This document shows positions 1-6,809 of a stretch of DNA of 64,000 nucleotides, piece by piece. Source of the DNA: Pseudomonas sp. CCC3.1 (lineage in GTDB: Bacteria; Pseudomonadota; Gammaproteobacteria; Pseudomonadales; Pseudomonadaceae). The notes beneath the pieces are model-generated. The model was not told where the DNA came from. It was given only the letters and a program-made list of their open reading frames with translations, and searched no databases. The position numbers were made by a program, and so were the translations under genes. The stretch covers positions 2,728,001 through 2,792,000 of the forward strand of contig NZ_CP133778.1 of assembly GCF_034347405.1 (NCBI RefSeq), written 5' to 3'. Every line of letters begins with the position of its first letter. The stretch's first letter is position 1.

Positions 1-1537
1 GGTGTAGCTCAAGCCCTGGCAAGTAGCGCACTTCATCGATTTGAGTCAGGCGCTGACCTTGGCTCAAACGGCGCTTGATAACCCGCTGCCCTGCAGCGTC
101 ATAACCATAGGTCTCGACGTCGTGGTTACCCTCCTCACGCATCACCTGGGTGACAGATGTGAGCTGGTTACGCACATTCCAGCTCATCACTTGCCCACGC
201 ACGAGCGAAAGTTGATTGCCATTCTGGTCGAAGCCAGCACCTACACCGGCCTGCAAGCTCTGATTGCTTTGCGCAGCCACCTGCATAGGTTGCGTATAGC
301 CTTGCCCACTTGAAGGGACATGCTGCATGTGCGTGAGATTGGCGCCAGCATCGTAGTGATAAAACCGGGTGTAGTTGCGCATCACGTTGCCATCTGTGGC
401 ACCCGACAGCACCAATGCCGCCGCAGCGGCCCGGCCCATATGCGCATTTTCTCGTCCGCGGGCTTCAATGAGTTGATACAACGTGTCGTAGGCATACGTA
501 TTTGTCGCTTCGAGCTGAGCGTTGTTTGCCCACGTTGTCGGCTGCGCGGCGTCGTGGATACTCAAGACATTGCCGACCCGGTCATAGGTATAGGCAAGGT
601 CTTGCAGAGGCGCGCCAGCGTGCCCGGGGCGATGGGTTGTCAGCCGCTGTAAACGATCTGTTGCCGGGGCGTAGGTGGCTTGCGTCACGACACCGTTGCC
701 CAGTTGTTCGAACACGACCTGGCCTTTGGCGTTGTATCGGCGTTGTGTCAGCAATCCATGGCGTTTTCCGCTTTTAAACACCAGGGCAACCGACAGTAGC
801 TCTGCGCCAATGGTGTATTGAGAGTGCTGACGATTGCCCTTGGCATCGATCTGCTCCAGCAGCCCGCCAAGCGCATCGTAATGCCACTTGCTGGTGTAGC
901 CCTCAGCCTCCAGTTGTGCGTCGCGCACGTGTTGCGGCTCTGCCCAGTCAATGGCTTGAGGGTGCTGTACAAATCTGCGGGTCTGCGCCCCGACCTCGCC
1001 CAGCAGCGTGTAATGCCCGAAGAACAGTGTTCCGCAAGGGTCGTCATGACGGATGAGTCGGCCGCAGCCATTGAGCCTGGCGTGCTCAGGCGTCATCGCT
1101 GCGTAATACAAGCGTTCAACACAGCGTTCGCCGGGCTCATCGGCGGCTTGTTCAAACATCGCCGTTGACCTGAGTAAATGATCATATTCATAACGCTGCT
1201 GTGAGCCTCGCCCATCCCATGCCCTTAGCATCTGGCCATTACCGCCCAGCAATAGCCGTTGCCAACCGGCATCCACACTGCGGGTGTGCACCACTCGCCC
1301 GCTCAGGCTGTAACGATAGGCGGTATTGGGCTGCACATCGGCATCTGTTTCGTGCAAGGCATGTAAACGCGGGTCCCATTGCTGGAGCAAAAAGCTGCTG
1401 CTGCTCAATACATGTCGATGAAAGCGTGCCTGGGGTTCGTCCTGCCAGCGGATTCGATGGTAAGTCACCGAACGAACACTCAGTCCTCTGGGGTCGAGCG
1501 CGGTCAATAACGGCGTGTGTGGGTGCAAGGAAGACAT
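1..1537 (-). CDS. Rhs/YD-repeat protein, TccC-like (3' end outside window)
   Basis: An open frame runs from an ATG at 1537 to the left edge without a stop (about 512 codons). It opens MSSLHPHTPLLTALDPRG and contains many YD-type repeats such as YTYDRVGNVLSIHDAAQP, YHYDAGANL and MSWNVRNQL. This matches the N-terminal half of TccC/Rhs proteins, which build a beta-cocoon around a C-terminal toxin. The protein at 28024-30942 aligns along the whole visible part, so the two are paralogues. The core DPxG motif and the variable C-terminus lie beyond the window, so cargo cannot be judged. No strong Shine-Dalgarno is visible; the start is chosen by alignment with the paralogue. It is truncated by the window, not a pseudogene. 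Confidence 0.85.
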   Translation of the reverse strand, partial: MSSLHPHTPLLTALDPRGLSVRSVTYHRIRWQDEPQARFHRHVLSSSSFLLQQWDPRLHALHETDADVQPNTAYRYSLSGRVVHTRSVDAGWQRLLLGGNGQMLRAWDGRGSQQRYEYDHLLRSTAMFEQAADEPGERCVERLYYAAMTPEHARLNGCGRLIRHDDPCGTLFFGHYTLLGEVGAQTRRFVQHPQAIDWAEPQHVRDAQLEAEGYTSKWHYDALGGLLEQIDAKGNRQHSQYTIGAELLSVALVFKSGKRHGLLTQRRYNAKGQVVFEQLGNGVVTQATYAPATDRLQRLTTHRPGHAGAPLQDLAYTYDRVGNVLSIHDAAQPTTWANNAQLEATNTYAYDTLYQLIEARGRENAHMGRAAAAALVLSGATDGNVMRNYTRFYHYDAGANLTHMQHVPSSGQGYTQPMQVAAQSNQSLQAGVGAGFDQNGNQLSLVRGQVMSWNVRNQLTSVTQVMREEGNHDVETYGYDAAGQRVIKRRLSQGQRLTQIDEVRYLPGLELH

Positions 1538-1680
1538 GAAGGAAGGCCTGATTGACACAAAGGATCAAAAATCCTAGTGCCCGGATCAGCCCGAGGTGCG
1601 GTGTTTATGTGTTGTGTCGATAAGTGAGTGACCCAGATAACGTGCCGCGAACCCTTGCACTTGGATCACTCACGCTGCGG

Positions 1681-1935
1681 TCAGTCGTTATGGCCTTTTT
1701 CGGCCTGCACGTAGTCAGCGATTTGATCCTTGATTTTCAGCCGCTTGGCCTTGAGGTCGAGCAATGTATCGTCCGATACGCCAATCGCATTCTTGGCTTC
1801 AGCCTCAACGACGGCATCATCGGCGGCCTTGTATTTATTGACCAGCCCCAAAAAGTGGCCGTTTTGACCCTCAAGCTTTGCGGCTGCGTCTTTGGAGATA
1901 TTCAAGTCCTGATACAAATCATGTTTAACGGGCAT
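1681..1935 (-). CDS. DUF465 (YdcH-like) small protein
   Basis: 84 residues, rich in Lys, Asp and Ala. The pattern FLGLVNKYKAADDAV followed by LKAKRLKIKDQIADYV is that of the short helical-hairpin DUF465/YdcH family (about 70-85 residues, function unknown). The start is supported by an AGGTG ribosome-binding site 6 bases upstream. It stands alone: the Rhs gene downstream on the same strand begins 143 bp away, and the bcs operon points the other way. Confidence 0.8.
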   Translation of the reverse strand: MPVKHDLYQDLNISKDAAAKLEGQNGHFLGLVNKYKAADDAVVEAEAKNAIGVSDDTLLDLKAKRLKIKDQIADYVQAEKGHND

Positions 1936-1964
1936 ATCTGCACCTCATAGATATTTCGGTGACG

Positions 1965-2144
1965 ACTGCAAACTCTGAGGATGAGTCTGCGAAAAAGGTT
2001 CCATCCTTGCTGAACCCCCTTAAGCAATAGCACGCAACCGGGCACTGAGAAAGTCGCCCGCCTGCTTTCGTCGCAAAGCCCCTCACCTGTCTCATCGCGT
2101 TTACACCTGCAAGCCCGCACATCTTGGCGTGTGTGCGGGTTTTT
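1965..2144 (+). ncRNA. possible small RNA upstream of bcs, ending in an intrinsic terminator
   Basis: About 180 bp between the divergent DUF465 gene and the bcs leader carry no convincing ORF on the plus strand yet end in a strong plus-strand terminator (2112-2144). A terminator with no plus-strand gene in front of it suggests a short independent transcript. The 5' end is a guess, and I cannot assign it to a known RNA family. Alternatively the hairpin stops readthrough from elsewhere. Confidence 0.3.
2112..2144 (+). terminator. intrinsic terminator
   Basis: Stem CCCGCACA (2114-2121) pairs with TGTGCGGG (2132-2139) around a 10-base loop and is followed directly by TTTTT, in the plus orientation. 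Confidence 0.7.
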
Positions 2145-2503
2145 GCAGTCGACTTTCAGAAAGTCAATTTAATGACTCAAAACAACAAGATGATGTTTTT
2201 TTGACGATTCGCGTTTTAAATCATGGACTATGCTCACTTTTGTGTAGGAATATGTCCGCTTGAAACACGCCTGTAACGTGCGAGCAACGTTGGAAGCCGA
2301 GGAGTTTCAAGGGGTGTGCCCGTGTCACAGGATTTCGCCACAAGGATCACGTCGGCGTAAAACCAATCACCATTTGATTGACGCCAATAAAAAAAATAAA
2401 AGCTTCGAGGCGACAGATGATCGCCCTGCTAGCAGCGAACGAAAGGCTGTAAACACGCTCACAGCCATTCGTTCGTGAACCTCTAGGATGGGGGACGTAG
2501 CGA
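2145..2503 (+). promoter_or_regulatory. bcs operon leader with a long hairpin before bcsE
   Basis: 359 bp without a convincing gene. The first 90 bases are AT-rich and may hold the promoter. An AATCA-N5-TGATT inverted repeat lies at about 2366-2380, followed by an A-rich run. At 2436-2475 a near-perfect stem-loop forms: CGAACGAA-A-GGCTGT pairs with ACAGCC-A-TTCGTTCG, with one A/A mismatch and a 10-base loop, ending 28 bases before the bcsE start. It lacks a U-tract, so it looks like an mRNA leader structure rather than a terminator. The small ORF at 2260-2478 overlaps the hairpin and resembles no family I know. Confidence 0.5.
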
Positions 2504-4048
2504 TTGCTTTACATCAGCCTGGGTATCCACGGATTACTCGATCAACACATCGCTTTACGTACTGGCGGCTTGTACTGGGTTACGGTCGATCAGCCAACGG
2601 ATGCCAAACGGCTGGTTCGCCAGTTTCTTGAGTGCATCCCCCCTGCCGTGCCCGCCTCGCTGATCGTCTGCGCCGATTCCGTGCAACACGTTATCAGTGA
2701 CCTTGCCCCGGACCGCGGCCCTGACAAACTCAAGCTGTTTGAACTCGCGCCCAATGTGGTTGAGCGCGGGCTGAACACGCTGACCCGGGATCTGAGCCGC
2801 TCAGGCATCCCCCCCAACAGTCAGATTTTACTGGTTGCCCCTGCCAGCAGTTGGGCTGACACCACCACGGCAAAACACTTGCAGCGCTGGTGTGAAAACC
2901 TGCGCTCTTGGCTGCGAGACCGCCAAGTCACTTTGCTGGTGATCACCCAGGGTGAGGCCACGCGGCTACATGCCCAGCTTTTGCAACTCAATGAGCACTT
3001 GTCTGGCCTGAGCCAGTTGTACCGGCACAGCGGCGAAATTCGTTACCACGTGCACTTTTGGTATAACGACATGGGCGTCAGCGCCGGTCAGGAGTTCAAG
3101 CTCCAGATAGCAGACAACGCCTTGGCCCTGATCCCCGAACCCGTTGCCCTGACACCGCCTCGCGTGGCCGATGATCAGCACGTATACCTCGCCGAACGCG
3201 AAGTGCTTGAAGGCACCCCGCCGCTGTCCAAACACTGGTACCTGTTCAATGATCGCCAGGCGTTGCTCGAACACGCAGCCTCCGCCAGCGCCGCGACAGT
3301 CATCGTGGGCATCGACAGCAGCCATCAGTTACTGGATCTCGCGCAGCAACTGCACGACCTGCGCGAACACTGCGGCCCCGCGCTGAAGATAGTGGTTCGC
3401 GAACTTGAACCCGCGGTGCGTTATCGCGACGAGCGCCTGCTGCTGGCGTGCGGGGTCAACTTGATCGTGCCGGACGGCACCTTGCTCTCGCGGTTTTTGA
3501 GCATGATCGAAAGCGTTCAGGGCCAGCACTGGCAATACGCCCAGGGCACTGACTTTGCCACGTTGCTTGAGCGCCAGCGCCCGCCAGGTATCCGTGGCCT
3601 GGTGAGCCCGAATGAGTTTTTCACCGAGATAAAGCGCATTTATCAGGACAGCTCGGGAGAAGTGACCCATCAACTGGTCAAGTTCCAGCCGGTGCCCGGG
3701 CTCAAGCCAGCGCTGTTCTTGAATCAGATGTGCCTGCGTCGATACGGCGACTTCGCCTGTTTGTTCAACGATGACGTGTACCTGTTTCTGTTTGCCTGCC
3801 GCGCCGATGGCCTGGACCCCGCGCTGGGCAATATCTGTCGCTTGCCCTGGCGTGATCTGTTTTTACAGCGCCAAGTGCTGAGCAGCCCGGCTGATCTGGA
3901 TGAGGCGGCCTTTATGCAAGAGGTATCAGTGCCTGAGCACCTGAGTATTCCCGTCGAAACCCTGGTCATGGCGCAACCGGCTGCCGGCAGCCACGCCCCG
4001 TTAAAACCGCAACGCATCACGTTGTCTGTCAGCGAGCCACAGCCATGA
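2504..4048 (+). CDS. bcsE: BcsE, c-di-GMP-binding regulator of cellulose secretion
   Basis: 514 residues, close to E. coli BcsE (about 520). Shared blocks include GGLYWVTVD, GPDKLKLFELAPN, LEGTPPLSKHWYLFN, DERLLLACGVNLIVP and MIESVQGQ. BcsE is a degenerate receiver/GGDEF-like protein that binds c-di-GMP and stimulates the synthase. The I-site-type motif RxGD is intact as RYGD at residues 413-416. The start is TTG: the frame has a TAG at 2498, and a GGGGGA ribosome-binding site ends 9 bases before the TTG. The gene overlaps bcsF by 4 bases. Here bcsEFG lies in the same direction as bcsRQABC, whereas in E. coli the two sets are divergent. Confidence 0.93.
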   Translation: MLYISLGIHGLLDQHIALRTGGLYWVTVDQPTDAKRLVRQFLECIPPAVPASLIVCADSVQHVISDLAPDRGPDKLKLFELAPNVVERGLNTLTRDLSRSGIPPNSQILLVAPASSWADTTTAKHLQRWCENLRSWLRDRQVTLLVITQGEATRLHAQLLQLNEHLSGLSQLYRHSGEIRYHVHFWYNDMGVSAGQEFKLQIADNALALIPEPVALTPPRVADDQHVYLAEREVLEGTPPLSKHWYLFNDRQALLEHAASASAATVIVGIDSSHQLLDLAQQLHDLREHCGPALKIVVRELEPAVRYRDERLLLACGVNLIVPDGTLLSRFLSMIESVQGQHWQYAQGTDFATLLERQRPPGIRGLVSPNEFFTEIKRIYQDSSGEVTHQLVKFQPVPGLKPALFLNQMCLRRYGDFACLFNDDVYLFLFACRADGLDPALGNICRLPWRDLFLQRQVLSSPADLDEAAFMQEVSVPEHLSIPVETLVMAQPAAGSHAPLKPQRITLSVSEPQP

Positions 4049-4245
4049 CCTTTATGGAGCTTGTTCAACTCATCGGTTTGACCTGCGCAGTGAGCGTGCT
4101 GCTGACCCTGTTCTCGCAGCGTATTCGGCACTACCTCAAAGCGCATTTTGAACAGTACCTGCCGCCCCGTTTCCTGAAATCACGCGGTGTCAGGCGTCGT
4201 GCGCCCGCCAGCCCTTCGATGAGGGTGCCTGATGAACCCCTCTAA
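4045..4245 (+). CDS. bcsF: BcsF small membrane protein
   Basis: 66 residues: one N-terminal membrane segment (LIGLTCAVSVLLTLFSQ) followed by a basic, Arg-rich tail. Size, topology and position between bcsE and bcsG match E. coli BcsF (about 63 residues), which anchors BcsE/BcsG to the synthase complex in the inner membrane. It starts in an ATGA overlap with bcsE and overlaps bcsG by 14 bases. Sequence identity to E. coli BcsF is low, so the name rests on context. Confidence 0.85.
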   Translation: MTFMELVQLIGLTCAVSVLLTLFSQRIRHYLKAHFEQYLPPRFLKSRGVRRRAPASPSMRVPDEPL

Positions 4246-5878
4246 ACCTGCTGAACCCGCGCAGCGAATGCCCGGTACTTGGCGCGGTCTGGGGGCGTGG
4301 AACCTGTATTTCCTGGCCAAGTTCTTATTGACCTGGACTGGCCACCTGAATTTTCAGGTACTGCCCAACCTGATCTTTGCACTGGTGTTGCTCATCCCCA
4401 TCGCTCACCCGATGCTGCGCCGCGCCCGTACCTTGGTGGCCATCCCGGTGGCTGTCGCGCTGCTGTATCAGGACACCTGGTTCCCGCCCTTCAGCCGTTT
4501 GCTGGCACAACCCGGCGTACTGAATTTCTCATTTGATTACATCGTCGAACTGCTGGGCCGTTTCATCGACTGGCAAGTGACGGCCATGTTGTTGCTGCTA
4601 GGGGTGGGCTATGTGTTCCTCAGTCCCTGGCTGCGCCTGACCACCCTGACCCTGGCGGGCTTTGCTTGGCTGAGCCTGGGCAGCTTGCAGTGGTTGCTGC
4701 CTCCCGCAACCGTGCAGCCTATGGCCAGCACCCAGCCCGGCAGCGCCACACCTGCCAACAGCGTGGGTGAACCGGACGATGCAACACTTAACCGCTACCT
4801 GGACACGTTCTACCAGACCGAAGCCCAACGTAAGGTCGAGTTCAAGGAGCCGACCGTTAAACCCCCGCCGTTTGACTTGCTGGTCATCAACATTTGTTCA
4901 TTGGCCTGGGACGACCTCGACACGGTGGGCTTGCGCAACAACACACTGTTCAGTCAGATGGACGTGATTTTTGACAACTTCAACTCAGCCACCGCCTACA
5001 GCGGTCCGGCCGCCATTCGCCTGTTACGCGCCAGTTGCGGGCAAACCTCACACGCTCAGTTGTACAAGCCTCCAGCCGATCAGTGCCTGTTGTTCGACGA
5101 CTTGCGCAAGCTCGGTTTCTCAGATGAGTTGATGCTCAACCACACCGGCGAGTTCGATGGCTTTCTGCAAGAAGTGCGCGATCAGGGGCAATTGCCGCCG
5201 CCTGCGCTGGGCGTGATTCCGACCGGTTTACCGCGTACCTACGTCGGCTTTGATGGATCACCGATCTGGCGTGACCGCGACGTGCTGAGCAAATGGTGGC
5301 AGCACCGCCTGGCCACAGACCAGCCCAACATGGCGCTGTTCTACAACACCACCAGCCTGCATGACGGTAATCGACAGGTGACAGCCGATGGAGGTACTCA
5401 ACCGGCGGACTACAGCAGCCGGGCTCAGGTGCTGCTTGACGACCTGAATGTGTTCCTTAAGGAACTGCAAAAAAGCGGGCGCCGGGTGGTGGTCGCCATC
5501 GTCCCTGAACATGGCGCCGCATTACATGGCGACCGGATGCAGATTTCCGGCATGCGTGAAATCCCCAGTGACGCCATCACCCATGTGCCTGTGGGCCTCA
5601 AGCTGATCAACATGGGTGACAACGGCCAGACGGCGCCGGTGCATGTTGCTCAGCCAAGCAGCTACCTGGCCATCGCTGAAATCATTGCGCGCCTGTATGC
5701 CGACCCGGCGCTGAGCAATGGTCAGGCGGTGGACTGGTCGGCCTTGCTGACTGACCTGCCGCAAACCGCAAAAGTATCGGAGAACTCAGGCACCGTCGTG
5801 CTCGATTACAACGGCAAGCCCTATGTGCGAATCAAGGAGAACGGCGGATGGCTACCCTACCCACAGCAACTCAAGTAA
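4232..5878 (+). CDS. bcsG: BcsG, cellulose phosphoethanolamine transferase
   Basis: 548 residues (E. coli 559). N-terminal membrane helices to about residue 155 precede a periplasmic zinc-dependent transferase domain that moves phosphoethanolamine from phosphatidylethanolamine to cellulose. Catalytic elements are in place: NICSLAWDD with Cys222 (zinc ligand), SATAYSGPA with nucleophile Ser257, and VPEHG with Glu426-His427. Cys and Ser are 35 residues apart, the same spacing I recall for E. coli Cys243 and Ser278. GPAAIRLLRASCGQ is also conserved. Its presence predicts pEtN-cellulose, not the acetylated Wss-type cellulose of P. fluorescens SBW25. Confidence 0.93.
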   Translation: MNPSKPAEPAQRMPGTWRGLGAWNLYFLAKFLLTWTGHLNFQVLPNLIFALVLLIPIAHPMLRRARTLVAIPVAVALLYQDTWFPPFSRLLAQPGVLNFSFDYIVELLGRFIDWQVTAMLLLLGVGYVFLSPWLRLTTLTLAGFAWLSLGSLQWLLPPATVQPMASTQPGSATPANSVGEPDDATLNRYLDTFYQTEAQRKVEFKEPTVKPPPFDLLVINICSLAWDDLDTVGLRNNTLFSQMDVIFDNFNSATAYSGPAAIRLLRASCGQTSHAQLYKPPADQCLLFDDLRKLGFSDELMLNHTGEFDGFLQEVRDQGQLPPPALGVIPTGLPRTYVGFDGSPIWRDRDVLSKWWQHRLATDQPNMALFYNTTSLHDGNRQVTADGGTQPADYSSRAQVLLDDLNVFLKELQKSGRRVVVAIVPEHGAALHGDRMQISGMREIPSDAITHVPVGLKLINMGDNGQTAPVHVAQPSSYLAIAEIIARLYADPALSNGQAVDWSALLTDLPQTAKVSENSGTVVLDYNGKPYVRIKENGGWLPYPQQLK

Positions 5879-6090
5879 GCGCCGATATTCTGTCGCGCAA
5901 TGAGCGCGCCGATGACATTGAACGGCTTAAGTCGATGATGGATTTACCGACACTGGCCTACGTCGACATCTCGGCGCAGATGGAGCTGTTACAGGCGCTT
6001 GAACGCTGGCCATTGCTGGCACACCTTGAAGCGCGCAATCGCCTGCCTGAGCCTACCGAGCTGCAAAAAACCATGGACGACACGCCATGA
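5848..6090 (+). CDS. bcsR: BcsR, cellulose synthase regulator
   Basis: 80 residues. The C-terminal half (DDIERLKSMMDLPTLAYVDIS, then LLQALERWPLLAHL) matches the short BcsR/YhjR protein (about 62 residues in E. coli), which forms a cytoplasmic complex with BcsQ and BcsE around the synthase. The start at 5848 lies inside bcsG and has AAGGAG 8 bases upstream. It overlaps bcsQ by 4 bases. Confidence 0.88.
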   Translation: MATLPTATQVSADILSRNERADDIERLKSMMDLPTLAYVDISAQMELLQALERWPLLAHLEARNRLPEPTELQKTMDDTP

Positions 6091-6809
6091 TTGCCATGAG
6101 CCTTCAAGGCATTCGCGGCGGCGTGGGCACCAGCACCACGCTGGCCGCGCTGGGCTTTGCGCTGAGTGCACTGGGGCAAAAAGTGCTGGTGGTCGACATG
6201 TGCCCGGAAAACGCCCTTGGCCTGCACTTCAACCTTGATTACGCGCCCGCCGAAGGCTGGGCCCGCGCGACAGTGGATCAAACGCCTTGGTATGAGCACG
6301 CCTGGAACATCGAACCCGGTCTGGACGTGCTGCCCTACGGCACCCTGGCCGATGTCGAACAGTTGCAACTCGACATCTTGCTGCGTGATCACCCGCAATT
6401 GTGGGCCAAGCATCAGGCCAGCCTGGCCGACAGTGTTGATTGGGTGCTCTTTGACTTGCCGCAACGCTTGCCGGGCCATGCTGCCAGCCCGCGCTGTGAG
6501 ATTGCGCTCAACGTGCTGAACCTGGACGCGGCGAGCCATGTGCTGTTACAGCCTCGACGCAACAGCCCGCAGCGTTTGCTGGTCAATCGTTATGATCCTG
6601 CCAGCCAGTTACAGCGCGATTTGTTGCTGCTTTGGCAGCGTCACTATGCGCAGACCTTGCTGCCGATCCATTTGCACGCTGACGAAGCCATGGCCGAAGC
6701 CTTAGCCAGGCGCGAGCCCGCTGGCCGCTATGCGCCCGGCAGCCTGATCGCCCAAGACCTCATTAGCCTGGCCAGTTGGTGCCTGTTGCGTGGCGGGAGG
6801 CTTGAATGA
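6087..6809 (+). CDS. bcsQ: BcsQ, MinD/ParA-type ATPase of the cellulose complex
   Basis: 240 residues (E. coli about 250). The P-loop region GIRGGVGTSTT has RGGVG where MinD-type proteins have KGGVG, as in E. coli BcsQ. VLVVDMCPEN (switch I/Walker region), HFNLDYAPAEGWARA and WVLFDLPQ follow, and HLHADEAMAEALARREPAGRY matches the conserved C-terminal block. BcsQ works with BcsR at the cell pole and is needed for cellulose production. ATGA overlap with bcsA. Confidence 0.93.
   Translation: MIAMSLQGIRGGVGTSTTLAALGFALSALGQKVLVVDMCPENALGLHFNLDYAPAEGWARATVDQTPWYEHAWNIEPGLDVLPYGTLADVEQLQLDILLRDHPQLWAKHQASLADSVDWVLFDLPQRLPGHAASPRCEIALNVLNLDAASHVLLQPRRNSPQRLLVNRYDPASQLQRDLLLLWQRHYAQTLLPIHLHADEAMAEALARREPAGRYAPGSLIAQDLISLASWCLLRGGRLE

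Noticed and set aside
2260..2478. 72-codon plus-strand ORF in the bcs leader
   Set aside because: No ribosome-binding site, no protein-like pattern, and its end lies in the leader hairpin.
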